A stretch of 64,000 bases of DNA from Tridacna crocea (GCA_943736015.1 OX031071.1:38472619-38536618); one strand, 5' to 3'. Shown: positions 9,683 to 20,656, numbered from the stretch's first letter. The notes: generated from the sequence alone by a model not told the origin. Program-made: numbers and translations.

Positions 9683-10580
9683 ACTGAAACTGCCCTTCCA
9701 AATTTGATGAAACTTTACAGAAATGATCCTGTCATGGTCCTCTTCAGAATTTGTTCAAAGAATTTGATTCCTTCAAAAATTCTGGTTGCCATGGCATCAG
9801 AACTGAAACAAAAATTACATTTTTAAAAATCTTCTTCTCTGAAACCACAAGGCCCAGGGTTTATGAATTTGGCATGTAGCTTTATCAACAAGTTTAACAA
9901 TTTCTTCATATTGTAGGTCTGAGGTCAAAATTGGCTCCATTCCAAACATGCGCTTCCTATATAGTCACTTCAATGACTCAATATTAATTAAGGGAAATAA
10001 GTCTATAAATGATAAAGTTTGTTACTATTTACATCCCTTGATACAAACTGCAGTGATACATGATTGGTGCTAGATATTTTAAGTTTTTTCTATAGAAAAT
10101 GTTCTCTTTTCAGGGAGAGTATTTCATTTCGATGCTAATAGTTATGCTCACATGAGTGGAATATTAACTTTTTACCATACAACAAAATTTCAGGTTTGTC
10201 CAAATCGAAAGCCTTTGCGGACGACAAAATAAAAGTGACTGAAAATTGTAAACTTGTTTTGTAAAGGGTAGAAAACATTATGGGCAAAGGAGAAAATGCT
10301 GGTTACCATCATTTTCACCTTTTCTCACAATGTTTTCTAAAGACTTCAATTTCAAGGTCATTCAAAGTCAGGATTGTGTGGTATAGAGTTTGATTTAAAG
10401 TAAGGTTGAGTTTTTTTCCCCCCAAGAAATTCACCTTTCATGCCAAAGAATAAACCTGCTTGTATTGCTTGACAGTGTTCATTGTTTTTGAAAGCCCTCT
10501 TCTTCAGGGTCATGAACACTTTAATTTGTGTGGTAAAGGGTTAAAAAGCCAGTGGAGCAATACAGGGCCATCATGGCCCT
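9683..10580 (+). mobile_element. R repeat, 5' truncated, with nested TH
   Basis: Matches the copies at 29676, 37593 and 42091 (CCAAATTTGATGAAACTT, GGCATGTAGCTTTATC, AATAAACCTGCTTGTATTGC). It ends in the short stem GGGCCATCATGGCCC then TCTTGT. It holds a TH insertion at 10164-10392. Confidence 0.8.
10164..10392 (-). mobile_element. TH element nested in R repeat
   Basis: Inserted at ATATTAA of the R repeat. The uninterrupted R copy near 30515 reads GGAATATTAAATTG at this point. Confidence 0.88.
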
Positions 10581-10608
10581 CTTGTACTTATTTAATAGGA
10601 TAACAGTT

Positions 10609-10832
10609 GAACCTTTACCATACAATCCCTGGTTTTCATGACCCTGGTAAAGAAGGCTTTTGATAACATTGAGGGAAAAGGAGAAAATGCTGGTAACCAG
10701 CATTTTCTCCCTTTCTCACAATGTTTCCTACCTTATTAAAGACCTAAAGCTCATTTATACCAATTTTGAATTGGTCTGTTAATGCTTTAAATTTTGGGAG
10801 AGTCTAAAATTTGTGATTTGGGAAAGGAATAG
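10609..10832 (+). mobile_element. TH element, subfamily B, degraded 3' half
   Basis: Hairpin intact (CTGGTAACCAGC). The 3' half, with TTTGGGAAAGG, is diverged and its TTAA is lost. Confidence 0.8.
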
Positions 10833-10860
10833 ATAAGGACAAATCCTTTATGTTTGTAAT

Positions 10861-11090
10861 TATACCCCCCAAAACTCTGTTTGGGGGGGGGGGGGGGGGG
10901 GGGGTATATAGGAGTCAGCTTGTTTTATCTATGTTCACACAGCTGATCTATTTTACACACTTTTCAAGTTTTAACACCATTTATTTTTCTCTGTAACTAT
11001 TATACCCCAATCATACCAAACTGGTTCTTAGCCTTTTTCTGAAAACTGTGTGTCAAACAAATTTAAACCGTGTTTGGGTGGAGTGAACAT
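10861..11090. repeat. Interspersed repeat with G tract
   Basis: Begins ATTATACCCCCCAAAACTC, then a run of over 20 G and TATATAGGAGTCAGC. It recurs in the second duplication copy at about 15207 with a shorter G run. Type unknown. Confidence 0.6.
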
Positions 11091-11116
11091 ATCAGCAATC
11101 ATTTACGATCTGTTCA

Positions 11117-11347
11117 TGAACCCTTTCCCAAACAATTCCTGGTTTACGATGCTGGAAAAAAAGGCTTTTTAAAACATTGTAAGAAAAGGAGAAAATGCTG
11201 ACAACCAGCATTTCCTCCTTTTCCAACAATGGTTTCCACTCTTTCATTGACAAAAGTTATCATTTGTATTACACTTAATTTGATGTCTGCAAACGGTTTC
11301 AATTTGGTCTTTCTTGTTCACAGTTTTGTCATTTGGGAAAGGATTAA
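11117..11347 (+). mobile_element. TH element, subfamily B, diverged
   Basis: AACCCTTTCCCAAACAATTC start, TTTGGGAAAGGATTAA end. The hairpin core is CTGACAACCAGC. Confidence 0.85.
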
Positions 11348-11926
11348 TGGATGGGTTAAGATGGGAAGGGTGACCAAGAACTTGAAACTGCTCAAAATTT
11401 TACTATCCAAGTACATAATCCATCTAGTCTTATAATCAGATGGAGTGACAACAAGCTGAAAATGTGGATGGACAGAGTTACTAGAAACAAAACTGTCGTA
11501 CTTTAGTCCTAATATTGATGGTGTGCAGTCAGGTATCACATGCGCGGATCCAGATATCTTTCTCAGGGGGGATCCCACCGAAAACACACTTGTCGTATTA
11601 TATGATACTTTGGTTTCCGGATTTCAGTGGATGTAAGCTGATTACAAGAAAAGTAAACGTTTCCAGTTCTAACCATGAGGAGGTCTTCACATTTAGAACC
11701 TTTTTTTTTTAAATTTATAACTGTATTTTACATAAATGCTGTGCAATATCAAACCAGTTCCATTTCACGAATCCGATAACCACATTTTTGCCAAAATTCC
11801 AGGGCAGTTGGCAGTGCATTAATTTTGCAGACCGTAATTACATGTCTGAGCCTGACCGCGGCTTCTTCATGATTTTTTTGACCGGAGTAAGACTTTCTAA
11901 GGACAGGTTTGGTGAGACAAGGGGCT
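11348..11926. other. No gene recognised, duplicated sequence
   Basis: About 580 bp of low-repeat sequence also present at 15686-16263. Open stretches occur on both strands, but none shows a splice site with a recognisable domain. Confidence 0.4.
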
Positions 11927-12155
11927 TTAACCCATTACCACACAATCCTTACTTTTGATGTCCCTGAGAAAGAAGCCTTTAGAAAACACTGTGGGAAAAG
12001 GAGAAAATGCTGGTAACCAGCATTTTCTCCTTTTCCCACAGTGTTTTCTACCCTTCCCAGAACAAATTCCAATTTTTCAGTCACGTTTATTTTGTCGTCT
12101 GCAAATGCTTTTAATTTGGGCCAGTCTAAATTTTTTTCGTGTGGTAAACAGTTAA
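11927..12155 (+). mobile_element. TH element, subfamily A
   Basis: TTAA at both ends, perfect central palindrome with the ACACTGTGGG / CCCACAGTGT stem pair. Confidence 0.93.
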
Positions 12156-12201
12156 GCATTATTAGCACAAAGTTATATCTTCTGCCCTGACCTCTATCCT
12201 T

Positions 12202-12819
12202 TTTATATCCCCCCCCCCCCGCCCCCCCACAACGAAGTGGAGGGGGGTATGCTGGAATCGCCATGGCTGTCCTTCCATCTGTCCGTCCATCTGTCTGTGG
12301 ACACAATTTTATCCAAAGTTTTTTTCCTACAGTTTTTCAAGTACTCCACTGAAATTAACACATAATGTTTGAGTACATATGAAATTGTGCATGTGCAATT
12401 TTCATGATCTTGCTGCAATTGGTTGCCGAATTATCTCCCTTTAAGCTTGTAAGGTTTCCTGCATTGTTGTTGTCAAGAGCATTACTCCTATAGTTTTGCA
12501 TTTACTGAACCCAATTCTATACATAATGTTTCTGTATATGACTGCAGACGACAAAATAAAGGTGACTGAAAAATTGAAATTTGTTCTGGGAAGGGCAGAA
12601 AGCACTGTGGGAAAAGGAGAAAATGCTGATGTTTTCAAAAGCCTTCTTTCATAGGGGTGTCAAAAGTAGGGATTGTGTGGTAATGGGTTAAGGAATTATT
12701 TCCCCTTTTACTTTTTCCAACTCTTACTTTTGTACTAAACCATTCTTTATTCTGTAACAAAGACCTGTTTTTGTGACAAGGAGCTGGTGGGGGGTATAAT
12801 CACGTTTAGTGATGGCTCT
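12202..12819. mobile_element. G repeat with nested TH remnant
   Basis: Starts TATATCCCCCCC with CACAACGAAGTGGAGGGGG and GGTATGCTGGAATCGCCATG; ends GGGGTATAATCACGTTTAG. The same family occurs at 36944 and 61672. A TH element is inserted at 12541-12691. Confidence 0.75.
12541..12691 (-). mobile_element. TH element, truncated, nested
   Basis: Starts within GCAGACGACAAAATAAAGG and ends GGTAATGGGTTAA. The right hairpin arm is missing. Confidence 0.85.
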
Positions 12820-12899
12820 AGTTCCGATTATGTTAGAATGGAGTAAGACGCTCTGTTGTAATAGCAGTTATAGGATGTTATATTTTTCTATATTTGCAG

Positions 12900-13111
12900 A
12901 GATTCAAAAAAAGAGCAAGCCCATGCCTACTTTTGTTTGCCCGTTTTGTGGAAGAGTCAGCTTTAGCAGATGGAAACTTGATGTGCATATTCGCTCACAT
13001 ACAGGCGAAAAACCGTTTGCTTGCCCCCAGTGCGAGACTTCCTTTACGACAAAAGGCAGTCTCATTCGTCACATTAAAACGATTCATGGAAACACGGGTT
13101 TAAACTCATGA
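12900..13111 (+). CDS. C2H2 zinc-finger terminal exon 3
   Basis: Alternative two-finger C-terminus. Acceptor ATTTTTCTATATTTGCAG, phase 1 (Glu if the donor base is G), 70 residues, stop TGA. Finger 1 uses C14, C17, H30 and H34; linker TGEKPF; finger 2 uses C42, C45, H58 and H63 (H-X4-H). Predicted contact residues are S,W,K,V and T,G,S,R, so it belongs to the exon 1-2 group (WxLDVH in finger 1, SFTTxGSL in finger 2). The protein is identical to exon 4. A strong foldback begins about 25 nt after the stop, so a transcript ending here would carry a stable 3' UTR hairpin. Confidence 0.9.
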
Positions 13112-13135
13112 AGCACTGAGATATGTTTAATAGAG

Positions 13136-13290
13136 GATAATCAACTGGTTGTTTTTGATATGAAAAATATCTCGCGAGGATGCGTTGTTAGGCGTTGAAA
13201 AAACGAGTACGCAGCACGAGTTTTTTTAACGCCTTACGACGCGTCCGAGTGAAATATTTTTCATATCAAAAACAACCAGTTGATTATTCT
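13136..13290. repeat. Foldback in the exon 3 3' flank
   Basis: Arms of roughly 75 bp: ATAATCAACTGGTTGTTTTT on the left is mirrored by AAAAACAACCAGTTGATTAT on the right. The inner stem has several mismatches. Confidence 0.9.
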
Positions 13291-13484
13291 ATTTATTATA
13301 TATACCTTATTAACATCATTATTTGTAATTTTGCGTTTGAAAGTCGAAAAAAATGTAGTCGAAAAAAAAAAAAAACGTAGTTCCCAAATTACGGCAGGAA
13401 GTGAAAGTGAAAGTTGATAACGTCACTAGTGATAATATCAAAATTTATTACACTGGGAAATTCCAGGATTTCACTGCTAGGTAT

Positions 13485-13490
13485 AATAAA
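13485..13490 (+). terminator. candidate poly(A) signal AATAAA
   Basis: In GGTATAATAAACTCC, about 375 nt after the exon 3 stop. The same site in the second copy is at 17821, just before the TH insertion. Motif only. Confidence 0.35.
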
Positions 13491-13547
13491 CTCCTTTAAC
13501 ACATGCCATATTGTAGCACAATTCAAATTGAAACTGTTTACGTGGAC

Positions 13548-13775
13548 TTATCCTTTTACCAAACAATCCCTGGTTTTTATGACCCCGAGATAAAAGCCTT
13601 TTGAAAACATTGTGGGAAAAGGAGAAAATGCTGGTAACCAGCATTTTCTCCTTTCCTCACAATGTTTTCTACCCTGCTGGAAACAAATTTCAATTTTTGA
13701 GTAACGTTTATCTTGTCCTCCGCAAATGCTTTGAATTTGGACCAGTCTAAAACTTTGTCATGTGGTAAAGAGTTA
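13548..13775 (+). mobile_element. TH element
   Basis: CCTTTTACCAAACAATCCC start, GTGGTAAAGAG-TTAA end. Identical in position in both duplication copies (second at 18109). Confidence 0.88.
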
Positions 13776-13906
13776 ACTCAGTTTTTGTGACAGTGTAGAT
13801 CAAGATCAGACTGCTTCTTTATTATATATTCTGGTGTAAACAATCATGAGCTAACATTGTTTTGCATGTTTTTCCTTATTGAAAGGTCTGTCCAACTAGT
13901 TCTAGG

Positions 13907-14131
13907 CATGTACCTTTTGCAAAAAATTGCTGACTTCCTGAACAACCTCAGGAAAGAAGCCTTTTGAAAACATTGTGAGAAAAGGAGAAACTGCTGGTAA
14001 CCAGCATTTTCTCCTTTTTCCACTATGTTTTCTATCCTATCAAAGAAAAATTGCGCCATTGGAGCCACATTGAAATTTTTTTCAGGTAATACTTCTATTT
14101 TGGACAAGTCAAAAATTTTGTCGTCTGTTAT
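13907..14131 (+). mobile_element. TH element, diverged
   Basis: Ends decayed; recognised by the hairpin (CTGCTGGTAACCAGCATTTT) and by TGGACAAGTCAAAAATTTTG. Confidence 0.7.
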
Positions 14132-14357
14132 TCCTTGACCACACGGCAAAATTTTTTAGACCTATCCAAATTGAAACCATTTGCAGACAACTATTCAAAG
14201 TGGCTCAAATGGTGCAATATTTTTTTGTATAGGGTAGAAAACTTCATGGTAAAAGGAAAAAAAGCTGGTTACCAGCAATTTCTCCTTTTCCCACAATGTT
14301 TTCCAAAGACCTCTTCCTCAGGGACGTCAGAAGTCGTCATTGTATTGTAAAGGGTTA
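14130..14357 (-). mobile_element. TH element, CACGGCAAAAT variant
   Basis: Body AAAGTGGCTCAAATGGTGC as at 1810. Right end GTAAAGGG-TTAA. The hairpin stem has decayed bases. Confidence 0.8.
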
Positions 14358-14918
14358 AGGGCTTTCTTTCTTTATTACACAATCTCAAGTTTTAACAAGC
14401 TTGAAAAAATATATTCTTGCAAACATTCTTGGAAAAGTAAAAGAAATGTTGGTGAACATTTTCTCCTTTTCCCACAATATCTTCTACCCTTTCAAATACA
14501 ATTTCAAAGAAATTATTCACCCATAATTTGTCGTCTCCAAATTGCCTTGAATTGGTATGTTTCTAAAAGTGTGTTTTCTATTATCAAGTAAACAATCCCG
14601 ACTTTTAACAACCCTGAGAAGGAAGCCTTTTTAAAAAATTGTGGGAAAAGGAAAAAATGCTGGTAATCGGCATTTTCTCCTTTTCCCACAATGTTTTCTA
14701 CTCTTCACAAAACAAATTTCAAATTTTTAGTCACTTTTATTTTGTCGTCTGCAAATGCTTTCAATTTGGACAAGCCTAAAATATTGTCATTTTGTAATGA
14801 CTTAAACCAGTACCATACAATCCCAAGTTTTAAGGACCAAAAGGAAGAGACCACTCACAAACATTGTAGGAAAAAGGTGAAAATGCAGCTAATAAGCAGT
14901 TTTTCATTCCTTCTTTTT
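14358..14918 (+). mobile_element. Three TH copies in a row
   Basis: A diverged copy (about 14370-14590), a good copy (14590-14805, ending ACTTAA) and the 5' half of a third that is cut by the duplication junction near 14918. Confidence 0.75.
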
Positions 14919-16263
14919 CAAAGCCCTCTTGTACTTATTTAATAGGATAACAGTTGAACCTTTACCATACAATCCCTGGTTTTCATGACCCTGGTAAAGA
15001 AGGCTTTTGATAACATTGAGGGAAAAGGAGAAAATGCTGGTAACCAGCATTTTCTCCTTTTCTCACAATGTTTCCTACCTTATTAAAGACCTAAAGCTCA
15101 TTTATACCAATTTTGAATTGGTCTGTTAATGCTTTAAATTTTGGGAGAGTCTAAAATTTGTGATTTGGGAAAGGAATAGATAAGGACAAATCCTCTATGT
15201 TTGTAATTATACCCCCCAAAACTCTGTTGGGGGGGGGGGGGGGTATATAGGAGTCAGCTTGTTTTATCTATGTTCACACAGCTGATCTATTTTACACACT
15301 TTTCAAGTTTTAACAGCATTTATTTTTCTCTGTAACTATTATACCCCAATCATACCAAACTGGTTCTTAGCCTTTTTCTGAAAACTGTGTGTCAAACAAA
15401 TTTAAACTGTTTGGGTGGAGTGAACATAATCAGCGACTATTTACGATCTGTTCATGAACCCTTTCCCAAACAATTCCTGGTTTACGATGCTGGAAAAAAA
15501 GGCTTTTTAAAACATTGTAAGAAAAGGAGAAAATGCTGATAACCAGCATTTCCTCCTTTTCCAACAATGGTTTCCACTCTTTCATTGACAAAAGTTATCA
15601 TTTGTGTTACACTTAATTTGATGTCTGCAAACGGTTTCAATTTGGTCTTTCTTGTTCACAATTTTGTCATTTGGGAAAGGATTAATGGATGGGTTAAGAT
15701 GGGAAGGGTGACCAAGAACTTGAAACTGCTCAAAATTTTACTATCCAAGTACATATCCATCTAGTCTTATAATCAGATGGAGTGACAACAAGCTGAAAAT
15801 GTGGATGGACAGAGTTACTAGAAACAAAACTGTCATACTTTAGTCCTAATATTGATGGTGTGCAGTCAGGTATCACATGCGCGGATCCAGATATCTTTCT
15901 CAGGGGGGATCCCACCGAAAACACACTTGTCGTATTATATGATACTTTGGTTTCCGGATTTCAGTGGATGTAAGCTGATTACAAGAAAAGTAAACGTTTC
16001 CAGTTCTAACCATGAGGAGGTCTCCACATTTAGAACCTTTTTTTTTTAAATTTATAACTGTATTTTACATAAATGCTGTGCAATATCAAACCAGTACCAT
16101 TTCACGAATCCGATAACCACATTTTTGCCAAAATTCCAGGGCAGTTGGCAGTGCATTAATTTTGCAGACCGTAATTACATGTCTGAGCCTGACCGCGGCT
16201 TCTTCATGATTTTGTTGACGGGAGTAAGACTTTCTAAGGACAGGTTTGGTGAGACAAGGGGCT

Positions 16264-16491
16264 TTAACCCATTACCACACAATCCCTACTTTTGATGTCC
16301 CTGAGAAAGAAGCCTTTAGAAAACACTGTGGGAAAAGGAGAAAATGCTGGTAACCAGCATTTTCTCCTTTTCCCACAGTGTTTTCTACCCTTCCCAGAAC
16401 AAATTCCAATTTTTCAGTCACGTTTATTTTGTCGTCTGCAAATGCTTTTAATTTGGGCCAGTCTAAATTTTTTTCGTGTGGTAAACAGTTA
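16264..16491 (+). mobile_element. TH element, subfamily A (copy 2 of 11927)
   Basis: Same insertion as at 11927, inherited through the duplication; hairpin perfect. Confidence 0.92.
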
Positions 16492-16537
16492 AGCATTATT
16501 AGCACAAAGTTATATCTTCTGCCCTGACCTCTATCCT

Positions 16538-17155
16538 TTTTATATCCCCCCCCCCCGCCCCCCCACAACGAAGTGGAGGGGGGTATGCTGGAATCGCCAT
16601 GGCTGTCCTTCCATCTGTCCGTCCATCTGTCTGTGGACACAATTTTATCCAAAGTTTTTTTCCTACAGTTTTTCAAGTACTCCACTGAAATTAACACATA
16701 ATGTTTGAGTACATATGAAATTGTGCATGTGCAATTTTCATGATCTTGCTGCAATTGGTTGCCGAATTATCTCCCTTTAAGCTTGTAAGGTTTCCTGCAT
16801 TGTTGTTGTCAAGAGCATTACTCCTATAGTTTTGCATTTACTGAACCCAATTCTATACATAATGTTTCTGTATATGACTGCAGACGACAAAATAAAGGTG
16901 ACTGAAAAATTGAAATTTGTTCTGGGAAGGGCAGAAAGCACTGTGGGAAAAGGAGAAAATGCTGATGTTTTCAAAAGCCTTCTTTCATAGGGGTGTCAAA
17001 AGTAGGGATTGTGTGGTAATGGGTTAAGGAATTATTTCCCCTTTTACTTTTTCCAACTCTTACTTTTGTACTAAACCATTCTTTATTCTGTAACAAAGAC
17101 CTGTTTTTGTGACAAGGAGCTGGTGGGGGGTATAATCACGTTTAGTGATGGCTCT
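16538..17155. mobile_element. G repeat with nested TH (copy 2 of 12202)
   Basis: Same nested structure as in the first copy, with a shorter C run at its start. Confidence 0.75.
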
Positions 17156-17235
17156 AGTTCCGATTATGTTAGAATGGAGTAAGACGCTCTGTTGTAATAG
17201 CAGTTATAGGATGTTATATTTTTCTATATTTGCAG

Positions 17236-17447
17236 AGATTCAAAAAAAGAGCAAGCCCATGCCTACTTTTGTTTGCCCGTTTTGTGGAAGAGTCAGCTTT
17301 AGCAGATGGAAACTTGATGTGCATATTCGCTCACATACAGGCGAAAAACCGTTTGCTTGCCCCCAGTGCGAGACTTCCTTTACGACAAAAGGCAGTCTCA
17401 TTCGTCACATTAAAACGATTCATGGAAACACGGGTTTAAACTCATGA
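17236..17447 (+). CDS. C2H2 zinc-finger terminal exon 4 (twin of exon 3)
   Basis: Same acceptor, phase 1, 70 residues and stop as exon 3. The predicted protein is identical and no base difference was noticed in the exon. It therefore adds no new DNA-binding specificity: it is either a very recent extra exon or a duplicate made in assembly from two haplotypes. The surrounding 4.5 kb supports a duplication, and the TH insertion downstream (17832) distinguishes this copy. Both exons would be equally usable from a shared donor, since acceptor and phase are the same. Confidence 0.85.
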
Positions 17448-17471
17448 AGCACTGAGATATGTTTAATAGAG

Positions 17472-17626
17472 GATAATCAACTGGTTGTTTTTGATATGAA
17501 AAATATCTCGCGAGGATGCGTTGTTAGGCGTTGAAAAAACGAGTACGCAGCACGAGTTTTTTTAACGCCTTACGACGCGTCCGAGTGAAATATTTTTCAT
17601 ATCAAAAACAACCAGTTGATTATTCT
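17472..17626. repeat. Foldback in the exon 4 3' flank
   Basis: Second copy of the foldback at 13136, same spacing from the stop codon. Confidence 0.9.
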
Positions 17627-17831
17627 ATTTATTATATATACCTTATTAACATCATTATTTGTAATTTTGCGTTTGAAAGTCGAAAAAAATGTAGTCGAAA
17701 AAAAAAAAAAACGTAGTTCCCAAATTACGGCAGGAAGTGAAAGTGAAAGTTGATAACGTCACTAGTGATAATATCAAAATTTATTACACTGGGAAATTCC
17801 AGGATTTCACTGCTAGGTATAATAAACTCCT

Positions 17832-18060
17832 TTAACCCATTACCACACAATCCCTACTTTTGACGCCCCTGAGAAAGAAGCCTTTTGAAAACACTGTGGG
17901 AAAAGGAGAAAATGCTGGTAACCAGCATTTTCTCCTTTTCCCACAGTGTTTTCTACCCTTTCCAGAACAAATTTTTATTTTTCAGTCACCTTTATTTTGT
18001 CATCTGCAAATGCTTTCAATTTGGACCAGTCCAAAATTCTCTCGTGTGGTAATGAGTTAA
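17832..18060 (+). mobile_element. TH element absent from duplication copy 1
   Basis: Copy 1 reads CTCCTTTAACACATGCC at 13491-13507. Here the same site is CTCCT-TTAA, 221 bp of TH, TTAA-CACATGCC. The empty and filled sites differ by exactly one element plus one TTAA, which proves the target duplication and a post-duplication insertion. Hairpin perfect; TIR CCCATTACCACAC / CTCATTACCACAC. Confidence 0.97.
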
Positions 18061-18108
18061 CACATGCCATATTGTAGCACAATTCAAATTGAAACTGTTT
18101 ACGTGGAC

Positions 18109-18336
18109 TTATCCTTTTACCAAACAATCCCTGGTTTTTATGACCCCGAGATAAAAGCCTTTTGAAAACATTGTGGGAAAAGGAGAAAATGCTGGTAACC
18201 AGCATTTTCTCCTTTCCTCACAATGTTTTCTACCCTGCTGGAAACAAATTTCAATTTTTGAGTAACGTTTATTTTGTCCTCCGCAAATGCTTTGAATTTG
18301 GACCAGTCTAAAACTTTGTCATGTGGTAAAGAGTTA
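18109..18336 (+). mobile_element. TH element (copy 2 of 13548)
   Basis: Same insertion as at 13548, right end AAAGAG-TTAA. Confidence 0.88.
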
Positions 18337-19366
18337 ACTCAGTTTTTGTGACAGTGTAGATCAAGATCAGACTGCTTCTTTATTATATATTCTGGTGTAA
18401 ACAATCATGAGCTAACATTGTTTTGCATGTTTTTCCTTATTGAAAGGTCTGTCCAACTAGTTCTAGGCATGTACCTTTTGCAAAAAATTGCTGACTTCCT
18501 GAACAACCTCAGGAAAGAAGCCTTTTGAAAACATTGTGAGAAAAGGAGAAACTGCTGGTAACCAGCATTTTCTCCTTTTTCCACTATGTTTTCTATCCTA
18601 TCAAAGAAAAATTGCGCCATTGGAGCCACATTGAAATTTTTTTCAGGTAATACTTCTATTTTGGACAAGTCAAAAATTTTGTCGTCTGTTATTCCTTGAC
18701 CACACGGCAAAATTTTTTAGACCTATCCAAATTGAAACCATTTGCAGACAACTATTCAAAGTGGCTCAAATGGTGCAATATTTTTTTGTATAGGGTAGAA
18801 AACTTCATGGTAAAAGGAAAAAAAGCTGGTTACCAGCAATTTCTCCTTTTCCCACAATGTTTTCCAAAGACCTCTTCCTCAGGGACGTCAGAAGTCGTCA
18901 TTGTATTGTAAAGGGTTAAGGGCTTTCTTTCTTTATTACACAATCTCAAGTTTTAACAAGCTTGAAAAAATATATTCTTGCAAACATTCTTGGAAAAGTA
19001 AAAGAAATGTTGGTGAACATTTTCTCCTTTTCCCACAATATCTTCTACCCTTTCAAATACAATTTCAAAGAAATTATTCACCCATAATTTGTCGTCTCCA
19101 AATTGCCTTGAATTGGTATGTTTCTAAAAGTGTGTTTTCTATTATCAAGTAAACAATCCCGACTTTTAACAACCCTGAGAAGGAAGCCTTTTTAAAAAAT
19201 TGTGGGAAAAGGAAAAAATGCTGGTAATCGGCATTTTCTCCTTTTCCCACAATGTTTTCTACTTTTCACAAAACAAATTTTCAAATTTTTAGTCACTTTT
19301 ATTTTGTCGTCTGCAAATGCTTTCAATTTGGACAAGCCTAAAATATTGTCATTTGGTAATGACTTA

Positions 19367-19475
19367 AACCAGTACCATACAATCCCAAGTTTTAAGGACC
19401 AAAAGGAAGAGACCACTCACAAACATTGTAGGAAAAAGGTGAAAATGCAGCTAATAAGCATTTTTTCATTCCTTC

Positions 19476-19518
<43 letters not shown>

Positions 19519-19622
19519 ACTCCCCCAAACAAAAACATACGTTTGGGTTTGGATCGCATACAAATTGTTGTCTGCGAATTCATTGGACAAGTCTAAAGTT
19601 TGGTTGCCTAGCAAAGAGTTGA
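19367..19622 (+). mobile_element. TH element split by a poly-C tract
   Basis: The 5' part (ACCATACAATCCCAAG) and the 3' part (TTGTTGTCTGCGAATTC, AAAGAGTTGAC) are separated by about 42 C residues where the right hairpin arm should be. Confidence 0.8.
19477..19518. repeat. Poly-C tract
   Basis: An uninterrupted C run at the end of duplication copy 2. It is the place where the two copies stop matching. Confidence 0.95.
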
Positions 19623-19629
19623 CAGCATA

Positions 19630-19857
19630 ATAACCCTTTACCCCATAAGGCATTTCTATTGTATCTCTAATTGACCCTAAATAACAGCAAGGATGAAGCC
19701 ATTTCTTATGTGTATATGACACCTTTTGATAGCATAGAAAACATTGTAACAAAAGGTGAAATTGCTCGTGACGAGCAATTTCACCTTTTGCCACAATGTT
19801 TTCCAAAAGCTCCTCCAAGCAATGTGTAGAAATGAGTATCTATGGAGTACAGGGATA
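19630..19857 (+). mobile_element. TH element, subfamily C
   Basis: CCCTTTACCCCATAAGGC start and GGAGTACAGGG end. Hairpin core GAAATTGCTCG / CGAGCAATTTC is perfect. Confidence 0.9.
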
Positions 19858-20106
19858 ATAACCATATTGTAAATAGTACTATAATGTATATTGTGTGCTG
19901 CTTAGGTACTATACAAATTGTGGCTACTCATTAATTAACGTTCATTTTCTATCTCTGTTTTTTCCTCAATTTTTTGTAAAAAAATGGCTTTTCTTTTTAG
20001 GGGTTGTTTTGTACACATTACATGAGCAGAGATATGGTAAAACCATGTATTGTATTACAAGATATATGTGTATATGTAAACATAATAAAAGTATGTCTAT
20101 GTCTAT

Positions 20107-20656
20107 ACATCTTTGCGAGCCTACGTTACGATCACTACGTGGATCTTACCTTGGCGGATCAAGCCCGATTTCGAGATTTCCACGATACGCCCCCCTATTT
20201 GAGGCTGCTTATTATCGCCCTTTACATCATATTTCTTATAGCCAATGAGATATTGTTTTACAGACCGCTTACAAATACAATAATTCAACATGAAGCAATG
20301 AACACAAACATACTTTGGCATTCCATGGTCAGGTGCTGGGATACAGCCTAAAACCTTTGATAATGGATTGGTTACACTGAAACTTTCTGTAAATATTGTT
20401 CGTTTATGTCTTTTTCGGTAATAAATCATTACAGAACCTGCACACATCCATGATTACCGTCTACTTTTATCCGAAAGGTCGCCACCTTGTTTTATTTTTA
20501 TCAAAGATGAAATGCTATGAGCGATTTGATTTTGTGCAGCTAGAGCTAGTTTCAACCAATGAAAATGCGTATCGGGAGAACGTCAAAATCAGGCTTGATC
20601 CGCCAAGGGTAGGGTAGCATAGTGGAACGTCAGCCTTGGCTTGCGAAGATGATGTC
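20107..20656. mobile_element. T element: TIR-bearing non-autonomous DNA transposon
   Basis: Left end CATCTTTGCGAGCCTACG with TTGGCGGATCAAGCC is mirrored on the right by GGCTTGATCCGCCAA and GGCTTGCGAAGATG. Imperfect inverted ends of about 80 bp, interior without a transposase. A shorter relative is at 28789. Confidence 0.75.

Larger units (their letters stand above)
10576..14918. repeat. Tandem segmental duplication, copy 1
   Basis: A 4.3 kb block repeated almost base for base at 14923-19475. It includes finger exon 3, several TH copies and a G repeat. Differences noticed are a longer poly-G tract near 10880, a few substitutions or small indels, and absence of the TH element present at 17832 in copy 2. 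Confidence 0.93.
14923..19475. repeat. Tandem segmental duplication, copy 2
   Basis: Direct repeat of 10576-14918 starting at GCCCTCTTGTACTT. It is longer mainly because of one extra TH element at 17832-18060. TH copies inside it correspond to those of copy 1 (14957-15179, 15455-15685, 16264-16491, 16877-17027, 18109-18336, 18468-18693, 18691-18918, 18930-19366). Confidence 0.93.

Noticed and set aside
19202-19630. Open frame with a long poly-proline (and poly-glycine on the other strand)
   Set aside because: It is the poly-C tract inside a TH copy; there is no splice or domain support.
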